Source of the DNA: Haloplanus litoreus
Lineage (GTDB): Archaea > Halobacteriota > Halobacteria > Halobacteriales > Haloferacaceae
Direction: 5' to 3' (one strand)
Assembly: GCF_042677945.1 (NCBI RefSeq)
Contig: NZ_JBHUDN010000003.1
Length of the DNA stretch: 64,000 bases
Shown here: piece by piece, positions 16,673 through 25,409 of the stretch
How the letters are laid out: every line of letters begins with the position of its first letter
Position numbering within the stretch: position 1 is the first letter of the stretch
Translations under genes and position numbers: made by a program
Notes under the pieces: generated by a model
Seen by the model: the letters and a program-made list of their open reading frames with translations, nothing else
Database searches by the model: none
Told to the model about the DNA's origin: nothing

Positions 16673-17554
16673 TCAGCGACACGTCGACGCCACCCGCTCC
16701 GCGAACAGGCGGGAGAGCAGGTCGGTCACGGGGCCGCCACCGACGGCCACGCCGTCGAGACTGACGATGGGGCGAATACCGGCGCTCGGTTCCGCGACGA
16801 ACGCCTCTTCGGCGGCACGGACGTCGGCGGGCGTACAGGGCACGTCGGCGACCGGAAGCCCCTCGCCGTCGGCGAGTTCGCGGACGACGGATCGGGTCGC
16901 CGTTCGCGCCGGACGGTCGCCGAGGGCCGGCAGCCGGATGGCCTCCCCGTCGACGAAGACGGGATCGCTCGCCGTCCCACCGACGACGTGGCCGTCGGCG
17001 TCGAGGAGCAACGCCTCGTCGGCCGGGTCGTCGTCCGGGGGCGCCGCGGTCCGGAGTTCGGCCTGTGCGCGGACCGCGTCGAGTCGGGCGTGGGTGAGTG
17101 GCGCCGCGGGGACGGACGCCGTCGGCAGCGCTCGGGTCCGGACGGTCTGGAGGCGTACCGGCCCCCGGCCGTCCGGCACCGGTGTGGCCGTCACGACCAC
17201 CGTCGGATCGGGATCGGTCGGGGGCCGATGCCTGGCGGCGTCGGGAAGGGGGGTCGAACAATCCCCACCGCGCCCCCGGGTGATCGAGAGACGGACCAAC
17301 GCCTCCGCGAGGTCGTTTACCGCCAGGGTCTCCTCGACCCGCGCCCGGAGGTCGGCGGCGTCGACGCCGGGATCGAACTCCAGAGCCGCGCAGGCGTCGA
17401 ACAGACGGTCGACGTGTGTCCCCCACGCGAAGGGAGTCCCCCCGTAACAGCGGAGGGTGTCGGTCACCGCGTCGCCGAACGCGACCGCTCGGTCGTCGAC
17501 GGAAAGCGTCGCGTCGGCAGCGTCGACGAGTTCACCGCCGACGTGGTACTGCAT
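16673..17554 (-). CDS. Class IV aminotransferase-fold protein lacking the PLP lysine (degenerate PabC/Ilve-like)
   Basis: 293 residues that align over their full length with fold-type IV PLP enzymes (aminodeoxychorismate lyase/branched-chain aminotransferase): FGDAVTDTLRCYGG, VRLSITRGRGG, DEALLLDADGHVVGGTASD, IRLPAL, IRPIVSLDGVAVGGGPVT. The Schiff-base Lys normally in (A)KTHNYLNG is Leu153 in APLTHARLDA, and the Glu of the (T)EGxxSN motif is Gly192 in VVGGTASD. The open frame, normal codon use and intact length argue against simple decay. It is either a non-PLP paralogue with a new role or a recently inactivated enzyme. It ends upstream of the Rieske gene and starts just after the HhH gene. 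Confidence 0.75.
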   Translation of the reverse strand: MQYHVGGELVDAADATLSVDDRAVAFGDAVTDTLRCYGGTPFAWGTHVDRLFDACAALEFDPGVDAADLRARVEETLAVNDLAEALVRLSITRGRGGDCSTPLPDAARHRPPTDPDPTVVVTATPVPDGRGPVRLQTVRTRALPTASVPAAPLTHARLDAVRAQAELRTAAPPDDDPADEALLLDADGHVVGGTASDPVFVDGEAIRLPALGDRPARTATRSVVRELADGEGLPVADVPCTPADVRAAEEAFVAEPSAGIRPIVSLDGVAVGGGPVTDLLSRLFAERVASTCR

Positions 17555-17560
17555 CGCCGA

Positions 17561-18070
17561 TCAACGGTCCTTCGCGCGGTCGATCCAGCGACCCACCCGC
17601 TTCTCCGAGAGGTCGATCTGTGGGGCGAGGTCGGCCGCGTCCGCGGCTGCGAGGTCCGCCACGGAGTCGATGCCGACGTTCGACAGGCGCTCGGCGTATG
17701 CGGGACCGATCCCTTTGATCACCTCGACCGAGTCGGCGTCCTCGGCAGCGGCCTCGTGTTCGCCGGTCGCCTCGCCCACCGACTCGGCGTTCGCCGTGTC
17801 GAGTTCCGTCTCGCCGTTGCCCGCGTCGGGGCCGGCCGCCTCGGCGGGTTCGGCGGCGCCGGCGTCCTCGTCGACGAGCGAATCGGTCGAGGCGGCGGCG
17901 TCCGTCCCGGCAGCGGCCGCGTCCTCGGCGGGATCGGTGCCCTTGACGGCCGCCTCGGACTCTGTCTCTGCGTGTTCGCGTTCGACGCTGACGGTCGTCT
18001 CACGCCGTTCCTCGTCGGACGACGATCCGTCCAGTCCGATCAACGACAGCAGCGTGTCCAGGATACCCAT
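17561..18070 (-). CDS. Helix-hairpin-helix domain protein with acidic linker
   Basis: 169 residues. An N-terminal hydrophobic MGILDTLLSLIGLDG is followed by about 85 residues of Ala/Glu/Asp/Thr-rich disordered linker and a C-terminal HhH domain (about 113-169: VEVIKGIGPAYAERLSNVGIDSVADLAAADAADLA). The GIGPAYAERL hairpin binds DNA backbone non-specifically in related proteins. Likely a small nucleoid or repair accessory. TTTAAATATTGG about 28 bases before the ATG is the promoter. Six bases separate its stop from the start of the class IV gene on the same strand. Confidence 0.8.
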   Translation of the reverse strand: MGILDTLLSLIGLDGSSSDEERRETTVSVEREHAETESEAAVKGTDPAEDAAAAGTDAAASTDSLVDEDAGAAEPAEAAGPDAGNGETELDTANAESVGEATGEHEAAAEDADSVEVIKGIGPAYAERLSNVGIDSVADLAAADAADLAPQIDLSEKRVGRWIDRAKDR

Positions 18071-18115
18071 TGGAGGTAGTTACGGCCGCCCAATATTTAA
18101 AAACCTTCGAGGTTG

Positions 18116-18934
18116 TCAGAGGTGTGACCGGAGGGCGGCGTTCATGGCATCGACCGGGGCGTCGCGGCCGGTCCAGCGTTCGAAGGCGACGACGCCCTGG
18201 AACAGGAGCATCCACGCGCCGTCGATGGTCGTCGCTCCCGCGGCGGCGGCCTCCCGGAGCAGGCGGGTCTCGATGGGGGAGTAGACGGCGTCGAGGACGG
18301 CCAGATCCCCGTGGAGCAGGCCGGACGGCACGGGCGTCTCGTCGTCCTCCATGCCGACACTCGTGGCGTTGACCAGCAGGTCGGCCGCTGGAATCCGGTC
18401 GTCGAGAGTGTCGAGGCCGCCGGCCGTCACCGTGGCCCCGGGACGTTCCCGGCGTACGTCGGCCGCGAGCGATTCCGCGCGCTCGACGGTCCGGTTGGCG
18501 ACGTGGACGGCCTCACACGCCTCGGCGAGGGTGAAGACGACGGCCCGACCGGCCCCGCCGGCGCCGACGACGACGGCCTCGGCGCCCGAGAGCGCTACGT
18601 CGTGGTGCTCGAAGGCGCGACGCACGCCGGCGGCGTCGGTGTTGTACCCGCGGGGAGGCGAGGTGGAGAAATCGACCGTGTTGACCGCACCGATGCGGGC
18701 CGCGAGGTCGTCCGGTTCGACCAGGTCGAGGACGTCCTGCTTGAACGGGATGGTGACGTTGAGTCCGTCGATGCCGAGCGCCTCGGCCCCGTCGATGGCG
18801 CGAGCGACGGCGTCCGCGTCGGGTTCGAACGTGACGTATCTGGCGTCCATGTCGAGTTCACGGTAGGCCGCCTCGTGCATCGGCGGGGAGAGCGAGTGGC
18901 CGACCGGGTTGCCGATCAGTCCGTAGACGTGCAT
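18116..18934 (-). CDS. aroE: Shikimate dehydrogenase
   Basis: 272 residues; reduces 3-dehydroshikimate with NADPH in aromatic amino-acid synthesis. GHSLSPPMHEAAY (13-25) binds shikimate, NVTIPFKQDV carries the catalytic Lys, GYNTDAAGV the catalytic Asp, and VVGAGGAGRAVVF is the NADP Rossmann loop. DAVYSPIETRLLREA and the Gln in LLFQGVVAFERWTG complete the family pattern. It starts MHVYGLIGNPVGHS. GCTTTTCG is about 27 bases upstream. No other shikimate gene is in the window. Confidence 0.96.
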   Translation of the reverse strand: MHVYGLIGNPVGHSLSPPMHEAAYRELDMDARYVTFEPDADAVARAIDGAEALGIDGLNVTIPFKQDVLDLVEPDDLAARIGAVNTVDFSTSPPRGYNTDAAGVRRAFEHHDVALSGAEAVVVGAGGAGRAVVFTLAEACEAVHVANRTVERAESLAADVRRERPGATVTAGGLDTLDDRIPAADLLVNATSVGMEDDETPVPSGLLHGDLAVLDAVYSPIETRLLREAAAAGATTIDGAWMLLFQGVVAFERWTGRDAPVDAMNAALRSHL

Positions 18935-19032
18935 CGTCGTCGCATTCGGATGGGGGGACGAAAAGCCCCCCGCGTCCGCGCCGGCGCGGCCGGCGACGCT
19001 TTATCAGTGAGGCGTGTGTACGTCCGGCCGGT

Positions 19033-19227
19033 ATGCCACGAGAATCGAGATTCGAACTGTATCAGGACAAGGCCGACGAGTGGCGGTGGCGACTGGTGGT
19101 GGCCAACGGGAACATCATCGCCGACAGCGGCGAGGGATACACGTCGAAGCAGGGCGCGAAGCGGGGGATCGAGAGCGTGAAATCCAGCGCCCCTGAAGCG
19201 AAAGTCGTCACTCGGGACGACGGATAG
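19033..19227 (+). CDS. DUF1508 (YegP-like) small protein
   Basis: 64 residues, one DUF1508 unit: RFELYQDKADEWRWRLVVANGNIIADSGEGYTSKQGAKRGIESVK. Bacterial YegP has two tandem copies; haloarchaeal forms often have one. Function is unknown; stress-related roles have been proposed for homologues. ctttatcag (19000-19008) is about 28 bases before the ATG. Confidence 0.88.
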   Translation: MPRESRFELYQDKADEWRWRLVVANGNIIADSGEGYTSKQGAKRGIESVKSSAPEAKVVTRDDG

Positions 19228-19410
19228 CCCCCATCGCTGGCGTCCGTCGGTCGTCGGTCGGTGCAGGTATCGTACTCTCTGTGCCTACATCGCCCGATTT
19301 CGACACCGAGGGCGACTATATCGAACGATACTGTGATTCGGCGCTTCTCGACAAATTCGCCCGTCACGTGGCCTCACACGCGCACTATCGGCGGTACGAG
19401 CGACAACTTG

Positions 19411-19421
19411 TGTTTTATTAG
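19411..19421 (+). promoter_or_regulatory. Putative promoter of the NCX antiporter-UspA operon
   Basis: tgttttatta is the only strong AT-rich box in the 290-base gap before the antiporter. It predicts a transcript start near 19443, 14 bases before the 22-codon upstream ORF and 79 bases before the antiporter ATG. Confidence 0.5.
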
Positions 19422-19456
19422 CCGGGCGGGTGGTACCGATAGACACGACTGGGTCA

Positions 19457-19525
19457 ATGATTCAGACACAGACAACCGCCGTGGGACGTATCGTCGCGTC
19501 CCCGGGCATCGGAGGCGAACCATGA
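19457..19525 (+). CDS. Upstream mini-ORF coupled to the antiporter gene (22 aa)
   Basis: MIQTQTTAVGRIVASPGIGGEP. Its stop codon overlaps the antiporter start by four bases (ATGA at 19522-19525) and its codons for Gly-Gly contain GGAGG (19511-19515), a Shine-Dalgarno correctly placed for the antiporter. No homology recognised; probably regulatory or a means of coupling. Confidence 0.4.
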   Translation: MIQTQTTAVGRIVASPGIGGEP

Positions 19526-20850
19526 GGCGGCAGGCCCTCGGCGCGCTCGGTGGGGCGGGCGCGCTCACCCTTCCCTGGGTCGTCGTCTACCTGACCGGGG
19601 CGGCACACGGGCTCTCGACGCTTACGACGGTGGCCGTGAGCGGGGTGTCGGTACTCGGCGCGTCGTTCCTGCTCGCGTGGGGCGCCGAGACGGCCGAGAA
19701 AGACGTCCCCCGGGCGTTCGCCATCGCCGTCCTCGCGGTGCTGGCGGTCGCTCCGGAGTACGCCGTCGACGCGCTGTACGCGTGGAACGCGGGGCTGTAC
19801 GCCGGGACGGATCGGGGGATCGAAGCGGGGAACCTCGCCGTCGCGAACATGACCGGCGCGAACCGCATCCTCATCGGTATCGGGTGGGCCGGCGTCGCCC
19901 TCTTTACCGTCTTCCGAAGTGGATCGGCGGACGACCCGGCGGTGAAAAATCGGAGGGGCTTCCTCGCCGACGCCGTCACCCTCGACCGCGACATCGGTCT
20001 CGAAATCGTCTTCCTCTTTCTGGCCACGCTCTGGGCGTTTCTCGTTCCGTTCAACGGCGGGATCGACATCCTCGACATGGCCGTCCTCGTCGGTATCTAC
20101 GTGGCGTACATCGCCATCGTCCTCAAGGGCGACGTCGAAGCCGAGGAGGCCCACGTCGGCGTGCCGGCGTATCTCCAGACGTATCCGAAGCCCTACCGCG
20201 CGGCGACGGTCATCGGCCTGTTCGCGTACTCCGGGATCATGATCTTTACCGCCGTCGAACCGTTCGCACACGGCCTCGAACAGCTGGGCCAGAACGTCGG
20301 TGTCCCGTCGTTCTTCATGATCCAGTGGATCGCTCCGCTGGCCTCCGAATCACCGGAACTTATCGTCGTCGTCTATCTCGTCAACAAGGCGCGGTCGACG
20401 GCCGGGTTCAACGCGCTCATCTCCTCGAAGCTCAACCAGTGGACGCTCCTGATCGGGACGCTCGTCCTCGTCTACTCCCTCGCACTGGGACAGTACGGGG
20501 CGCTCCCCTTCGACCAGAAGCAGTCGGCCGAAATCTGGCTGACCGCGGCGCAGTCCTTCTTCGCCATCTCGCTTTTGGTCAACTTCGAAATCTCGGTTCG
20601 TGAGGCGGTGGTGTTGTTGGTCCTCTTCCTCACACAGGTGTTCTCGGAGTTCCTGCTCATCCGCGGACTCATCGAACTCCCCATCACGGACTATCAGCTT
20701 CTGCTGGTGTTCACCGGTATCTACCTCGTCCTCGGGGTGGGGCTGTTCGTGTCCCGCCGGAAGGCGCTGGGGAACATCCTCCGGCAGTCGGCCGGGACCG
20801 TGAGCGAAGCGTTTTCCACCGGTGAGGACCGACCGAGGGGGGCCGACTGA
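19522..20850 (+). CDS. Sodium/calcium-exchanger (NCX/CaxA) family antiporter
   Basis: 442 residues, about 10-11 transmembrane helices in two inverted repeats. The alpha motifs are visible as VAPEYAVDALYAW with NMTGANRILIGIG in the first half and ASESPELIVVVY with GFNALISSKLNQWTLLIGT in the second. The acidic residues of APE/SPE coordinate the cation in the family. Predicted to extrude Ca2+ (or another cation) against Na+ or H+. ATG 19522 is set by GGAGG six bases before it. A UspA pair follows one base after its stop, so the two are co-transcribed. Confidence 0.88.
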   Translation: MRRQALGALGGAGALTLPWVVVYLTGAAHGLSTLTTVAVSGVSVLGASFLLAWGAETAEKDVPRAFAIAVLAVLAVAPEYAVDALYAWNAGLYAGTDRGIEAGNLAVANMTGANRILIGIGWAGVALFTVFRSGSADDPAVKNRRGFLADAVTLDRDIGLEIVFLFLATLWAFLVPFNGGIDILDMAVLVGIYVAYIAIVLKGDVEAEEAHVGVPAYLQTYPKPYRAATVIGLFAYSGIMIFTAVEPFAHGLEQLGQNVGVPSFFMIQWIAPLASESPELIVVVYLVNKARSTAGFNALISSKLNQWTLLIGTLVLVYSLALGQYGALPFDQKQSAEIWLTAAQSFFAISLLVNFEISVREAVVLLVLFLTQVFSEFLLIRGLIELPITDYQLLLVFTGIYLVLGVGLFVSRRKALGNILRQSAGTVSEAFSTGEDRPRGAD

Positions 20851-20851
20851 G

Positions 20852-21685
20852 ATGTTCGACGAACTCCTGATCGCAGTCGACGGTAGCGACTGTGCGCGCA
20901 CGGCGGCCAAGTACGGACTGGAACTGGCGGCGACGTACGACGCCGACGTCGAAGTCGTCACCGTCTACGGCGGCGACACGGAGCGGGGACAGGCCATCCT
21001 CGACGACATCGCCGACATGGCCGGCGACGTCGGCGTCACTGTCGGGACGGAACTGCTCGCGGGCAAACCGGCCAAGGCGATCACGGCGCGGGCTGGCGAA
21101 CGCAGCGCCGATCTGATCGTCGTCGGCCGCCGCGGACGGTCCGGTGTGCGGGCGCGACTCCTCGGCACCGTCACGGAACGGGTCCTGCGGCGTAGCCCCG
21201 TACCCGTGCTGACGGTCCCGGAAGGCGACGTCGAGAGCGACACCGGGACCGCGTACGGAAACGTTCTCGTGACGACCGACGGCAGCGAACTCGCCGCGGC
21301 GGCGGGCCCCTACGGCGCCGATCTGGCGCGTCGATTCGACGCCGCACTCCACGTCCTCAACGTCGTGGACATCCAGGCCGAAGCGGGCGTGTTCGACGCC
21401 GGCGGCGTGGATCGCGAGTACATCGAGCGCCTGGAGACGCGCGGCCACCAGGCGGTCGACGAACTGGTCGCGGCGGTCGACGCGTCCGATCTGGACGTGC
21501 GACGCGCCGTGGTTCGCGGCGCCGCCCACGACGCCATCGGCGAGTACGTCGACGAGAACGGCGTCGACGTGGTCGTCATGTCCTCCGAGGGACAGTCGAA
21601 CCTCGCCGGCCAGCAACTGGGCACCGTCGCGGGCCGCGTCCTGCGGACCGTCGACGAACCGGTCTTGGTCGTCACCGAGGACTGA
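20852..21685 (+). CDS. Tandem universal stress protein (two UspA domains)
   Basis: 277 residues. Domain 1 (1-135) starts MFDELLIAVDGSD and ends GRRGRSGVRARLLGTVTERVLRRSPVPVL, containing the ATP-binding G-2x-G-9x-G-S/T-type loop. Domain 2 (about 141-277) starts NVLVTTDGSE and ends SSEGQSNLAGQQLGTVAGRVL. Tandem Usp proteins next to transporters often regulate them. It begins one base after the antiporter stop codon. Its own stop is the first part of an 86-base palindromic repeat. Confidence 0.93.
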   Translation: MFDELLIAVDGSDCARTAAKYGLELAATYDADVEVVTVYGGDTERGQAILDDIADMAGDVGVTVGTELLAGKPAKAITARAGERSADLIVVGRRGRSGVRARLLGTVTERVLRRSPVPVLTVPEGDVESDTGTAYGNVLVTTDGSELAAAAGPYGADLARRFDAALHVLNVVDIQAEAGVFDAGGVDREYIERLETRGHQAVDELVAAVDASDLDVRRAVVRGAAHDAIGEYVDENGVDVVVMSSEGQSNLAGQQLGTVAGRVLRTVDEPVLVVTED

Positions 21686-21768
21686 TACGGAGTGCTGTGA
21701 CTGGGTCCCGGCCGCTGCCGACTACAGGGACGGCAACGGCCGGGACTGACCGACGACAGTCCGGATGA
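21683..21768 (+). repeat. Long inverted repeat, copies d1 and d2 of the dispersed element
   Basis: The 38-base left arm (21683-21720, beginning with the UspA stop) and right arm (21731-21768) pair at 27 of 38 positions around a 10-base loop. The longest perfect block is GTCCCGGCCG against CGGCCGGGAC. Each arm resembles the dispersed element; the right arm read on the minus strand carries GGACTGTCGTCGGTCAGT. Confidence 0.65.
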
Positions 21769-21820
21769 GTCGGTCGGCGGGGACCGATCCGGTTTTGAGG
21801 GTAGACGGCGTGGTTTCGGC

Positions 21821-23188
21821 GTGATCGCCATCGTCGTCAGTCGCGCCGACAGCGCCTCCGAACACGTCGGCGAGGCGTTGCTGGACCTCGCCAACTGGAC
21901 CGAACACCGCGACGAGCGCCGCCCCGACGGCGAGGGCGGCGGCACCTACTACCGCACCGACGGCTTCGAACTGCGCACCTTCGACGAACTCCACATCTAC
22001 CTGGACCGCCCGGACGCCGCCTTCGACGACCCCGACCTGCTGATCGTCGTCTCCCGCCACTCGGGAGAGACGGGACCCCTCCTGACCGCCCACTTCACGG
22101 GGAACTTCGGCGACGCGGAGTACGGCGGCACGGCGGGCCAGTTCGCCCGTGCCTGTCCGAACGCCGCGGCCGAGGCCGTCTCGGCGCTCGCCGAACACGC
22201 ACCCCCGGAGTACGACGTCGGCACCGAGTGTACCCATCACGGTCCGACCGACGTGGGCGTCCCCTCGATGTTCGTCGAACTCGGTAGCGACGAGGCGCAG
22301 TGGGGGGACCCCGCAGGCGCCCGGGCCGTCGCCCGCGCCGTCCTCGACCTGCGCGGGGTCGCTGCGGACAGGGACAAACAGGTCGCGGGCTTCGGCGGCG
22401 GCCACTACGCGCCGCGGTTCGGCCGAGTCGTTCGCGAGACGGCGTGGGCCGTCGGGCACGTCGGCGCCGACTGGGGGCTAGAGGCGATGGGCAACCCTGC
22501 CACGAACCGGGAGGTCCTCCGGCGAGCGGTCGAGGCGAGCGGGACCGACACCGTCCTCGTCGAAGGCGGTCACCCGGGACTGACGGAGGTTCTCACCGAT
22601 CTCGGCTACCGCGTCGTCACGGAGACGTGGCTCCGCGAGACGAGCGCCCACCCCGTGCCCGTCGTCGAGGCGGTGGAGGACCGACTGGCCGGCGTGAGCG
22701 AGGGCCTGCGGTTCGGCGAGGTGGTGCCGTCGGTGGCGGAGGACGGAGACGCCGGGGACGCCGTCGTCGTCACGGACCTGCCGACGGCCCTCGTCGACGC
22801 GGCCCACGGGGTCGACGCGGACGCGGCACGGGGCGCCGTCGCGGCGTCGGCCGTCGCCTTCGAGACGACGGAGGGCGGCACCCGCCCCCGGGGACGGGTC
22901 GCCCTGCCTGCCGCCGATCCGGCCGCCGCGGCCGAGACGATGACCGACGCCCTGGCGGCCGTCCTCCGGGAGGCCTACGACGAGGTGATCCGCCGGGACG
23001 ACCAGGTGGTCGCCCGGACTGAAGCGTTCGATCCGTCGGCCGCCCACGAACTCGGCGTGCCCGAGGGACCGGCGTTCGGCCGTCTCGCGGACGGTCAGGC
23101 CGTCGAAATCGACGGCGAGCGGATCGAACCGACCGCGGTGCGAACCGAGCGGGTGGACCGGTTCCCGGTCGTCGAGGCGGCAGAATAG
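21821..23188 (+). CDS. dtdA: D-aminoacyl-tRNA deacylase (archaeal DtdA/GEK1 type) with C-terminal extension
   Basis: 455 residues. The N-terminal ~270 residues are the DtdA domain: IVVSRADSASEHVGEALL, LLIVVSRHSGETGPLLTAHFTGN, TECTHHGPTDVGVPSMFVELG (the conserved zinc/His core), KQVAGFGGGHYAPRF. It removes D-amino acids from mischarged tRNA. The remaining ~185 residues are a haloarchaeal-type extension with no recognised domain. A GTG at 21821 is the start because the family begins MIAIVVSR. ggttttgagg lies about 27 bases upstream. Confidence 0.92.
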   Translation: MIAIVVSRADSASEHVGEALLDLANWTEHRDERRPDGEGGGTYYRTDGFELRTFDELHIYLDRPDAAFDDPDLLIVVSRHSGETGPLLTAHFTGNFGDAEYGGTAGQFARACPNAAAEAVSALAEHAPPEYDVGTECTHHGPTDVGVPSMFVELGSDEAQWGDPAGARAVARAVLDLRGVAADRDKQVAGFGGGHYAPRFGRVVRETAWAVGHVGADWGLEAMGNPATNREVLRRAVEASGTDTVLVEGGHPGLTEVLTDLGYRVVTETWLRETSAHPVPVVEAVEDRLAGVSEGLRFGEVVPSVAEDGDAGDAVVVTDLPTALVDAAHGVDADAARGAVAASAVAFETTEGGTRPRGRVALPAADPAAAAETMTDALAAVLREAYDEVIRRDDQVVARTEAFDPSAAHELGVPEGPAFGRLADGQAVEIDGERIEPTAVRTERVDRFPVVEAAE

Positions 23189-23317
23189 TTGTATATTTGA
23201 CTATCGTCTGACGCACGCAAGACGCGTTCTGCGCCCCGGTTCGGCGGAGCGTCAGACGCGCGCGTGACAACGGGCGGAAAGATAATGAGGCTGCCTTCGA
23301 AACGCATCGGGCATACC

Positions 23318-24478
23318 ATGGACTCCATCGTGGAGGATGCAATCGAGGAAGCCGAGGAGCCGGGGGATGGGGCCGCGGCAGGGGTCGATACCGGCCGGGA
23401 ACCCGCGACCGACACGTCCGCCGACACCGAGAATCGAACGGGCAAGATGACCGACGAGGAACTCGAGGACGTCCTGGAGGACCTCCAGACCGATATCACC
23501 GTCGTCGGCTGTGGGGGGGCCGGCGGCAACACGGTCAACCGCATGGCCGAGGAGGGGATCAAGGGGGCCAACCTCGTCGCGGCCAACACGGACGTACAAC
23601 ACCTCGTCGACGTCGAAGCCGACACGAAGATCCTCATGGGCGAGGAGAAAACCGGGGGGCGCGGTGCGGGGTCGCTCCCGCAGGTCGGCGAGGAAGCCGC
23701 TATCGAGAGCCAGCAGGACATCTACGGCGCCATCGAGGGCTCCGACATGGTGTTCGTCACGGCCGGTCTCGGCGGCGGGACGGGAACCGGCTCGGCGCCC
23801 GTCGTCGCCGAGGCGGCCCGCGAGTCGGGCGCGCTCACCATCGCCATCGTGACGACACCCTTTACCGCCGAGGGTGAGGTCCGCCGGACCAACGCCGAGG
23901 CGGGACTGGAACGTCTGCGCGACGTGGCCGACACCGTCATCGTCGTACCCAACGACCGCCTGCTGGACTCGGTCGGGAAGCTCCCCGTCCGGCAGGCGTT
24001 CAAGGTGTCCGACGAGGTGCTGATGCGGTCGGTGAAAGGCATCACCGAACTCATCACCAAACCCGGCCTCGTCAACCTGGACTTCGCCGACGTGAAGACC
24101 GTCATGGAGAAAGGCGGCGTCGCCATGATCGGCCTCGGCGAGAGCGATTCGGAGCAGAAGGCCCAAGACTCGGTGCGATCGGCGCTTCGCTCGCCGCTAC
24201 TCGACGTGGACATCTCCGGGGCCAATTCGGCGCTCGTCAACGTCACCGGCGGCACCGACATGGCCATCGAGGAGGCCGAGGGCGTCGTCGAGGAGATTTA
24301 CGACCGAATCGACCCCGACGCCCGCATCATCTGGGGTACCTCCATCGACGAGGAACTCGACGGGACGATGCGAACGATGATCGTCGTCACGGGCGTGGAG
24401 TCGCCACAGATCTACGGCCGTGGCGACGCCACGGCACCCGAACCGGCGAGCGGCGACGATATCGACTACGTGGAGTAG
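23318..24478 (+). CDS. ftsZ1: Cell-division GTPase FtsZ1
   Basis: 386 residues. A haloarchaeal N-terminal tail (MDSIVEDAIEEAEEP) leads to the tubulin/FtsZ GTPase core: ITVVGCGGAGGNTVNRM (60-76), the signature GGGTGTGSAP (152-161), and the T7 region NLDFADVKTVM. The N-tail sequence matches FtsZ1 rather than FtsZ2 or CetZ. FtsZ1 polymerises at mid-cell and recruits FtsZ2. ATG 23318 matches the FtsZ1 N-terminus. It heads the conserved ftsZ1-secE-spt5 order. Confidence 0.96.
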   Translation: MDSIVEDAIEEAEEPGDGAAAGVDTGREPATDTSADTENRTGKMTDEELEDVLEDLQTDITVVGCGGAGGNTVNRMAEEGIKGANLVAANTDVQHLVDVEADTKILMGEEKTGGRGAGSLPQVGEEAAIESQQDIYGAIEGSDMVFVTAGLGGGTGTGSAPVVAEAARESGALTIAIVTTPFTAEGEVRRTNAEAGLERLRDVADTVIVVPNDRLLDSVGKLPVRQAFKVSDEVLMRSVKGITELITKPGLVNLDFADVKTVMEKGGVAMIGLGESDSEQKAQDSVRSALRSPLLDVDISGANSALVNVTGGTDMAIEEAEGVVEEIYDRIDPDARIIWGTSIDEELDGTMRTMIVVTGVESPQIYGRGDATAPEPASGDDIDYVE

Positions 24479-24711
24479 TCGCGCCGACGGTTCGTTTTCG
24501 GGACGCTCACCGCCGTCAGCGACGCGTGGCCGCCGACGGTACCCCGCCGTGCGTGTGGACGTCGTTGGACGCCCTCGCACTCGACGGTCGCCCGGCCCTC
24601 CCTGTCCGCTCTCCCCGTTCGAGCGCCGCGCGCCGCTCGCGGTCGGTGACGGGCCGACGGCAGGGACCGTGTTATCAATAGATAGAAAAAGCCCGCTCGT
24701 CTAGGGGACCT

Positions 24712-24885
24712 ATGGACGTCAAATACGACCTCGCAAGCTACGTCCGCGTGCTCAAGATGGCGAGTACGCCGTCGTGGAACGAGTTCTCGCAGGTTGCCAA
24801 AGTCGCGGGTGCCGGGGTCTTTCTCGTCGGCCTCCTCGGATTCATCATCTTCGCCGCCATGAGCTTCCTCCCCGGGGGCGCGTAG
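24712..24885 (+). CDS. secE: Protein translocase subunit SecE (Sec61 gamma)
   Basis: 57 residues with a cytosolic amphipathic helix (YDLASYVRVLKMASTPSWNEFSQVAKVAGAG) and one C-terminal transmembrane helix (about 32-53). This is the archaeal SecE form that clamps SecY. It is encoded one base before spt5, the classical secE-nusG/spt5 pair. A box agatagaaaa lies 25-30 bases before the ATG. Confidence 0.95.
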   Translation: MDVKYDLASYVRVLKMASTPSWNEFSQVAKVAGAGVFLVGLLGFIIFAAMSFLPGGA

Positions 24886-24886
24886 C

Positions 24887-25324
24887 ATGGGGATCTTCGC
24901 CGTCAAGACCACGGCCAGCCAGGAGCGTACCGTCGCCGACATGATCGCCAGCCGTGAGGAAGACGAGGTGCACGCGGTGCTGGCACCCGACTCCCTCACG
25001 AGCTACGTCATGGTCGAGGCGGACAACAGCGCCGTCCTCGAACGCGTGATGGACGAGATTCCGCACGCCCGCTCCATCGTGCCCGGTAAATCCTCGCTCA
25101 CCGAAGTGGAACACTTCCTCTCGCCGACGCCGGACGTGGAAGGCATCGCCGAGAGCGACATCGTCGAACTCATCGCCGGCCCGTTCAAGGGCGAGAAAGC
25201 TCGCGTCCAGCGGATCGACGAGGGTAAAGACCAGGTGACGGTCGAACTGTACGAGGCCACGGTCCCGATTCCCGTCACGGTGCGTGGCGACCAGATCCGC
25301 GTGCTGGACTCCGAAGAACGATAA
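24887..25324 (+). CDS. spt5: Transcription elongation factor Spt5 (NusG-like)
   Basis: 145 residues. NGN domain (1-85: MGIFAVKTTASQERTVADMI, YVMVEADNS) and a KOW domain (92-145: ESDIVELIAGPFKGEKARVQRIDEGKDQVTVELY). Binds the RNA polymerase clamp with Spt4 for processivity and links to ribosomes. It starts one base after the secE stop and shares its promoter. Confidence 0.97.
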   Translation: MGIFAVKTTASQERTVADMIASREEDEVHAVLAPDSLTSYVMVEADNSAVLERVMDEIPHARSIVPGKSSLTEVEHFLSPTPDVEGIAESDIVELIAGPFKGEKARVQRIDEGKDQVTVELYEATVPIPVTVRGDQIRVLDSEER

Positions 25325-25409
25325 CTGGAGGTCTCACGACTTCTCGCTGTGCCGACACGCGGGCACCCGAATAGCAACCACTAACTGCGGCGTCCGTGGA
25401 GATGGTCCC

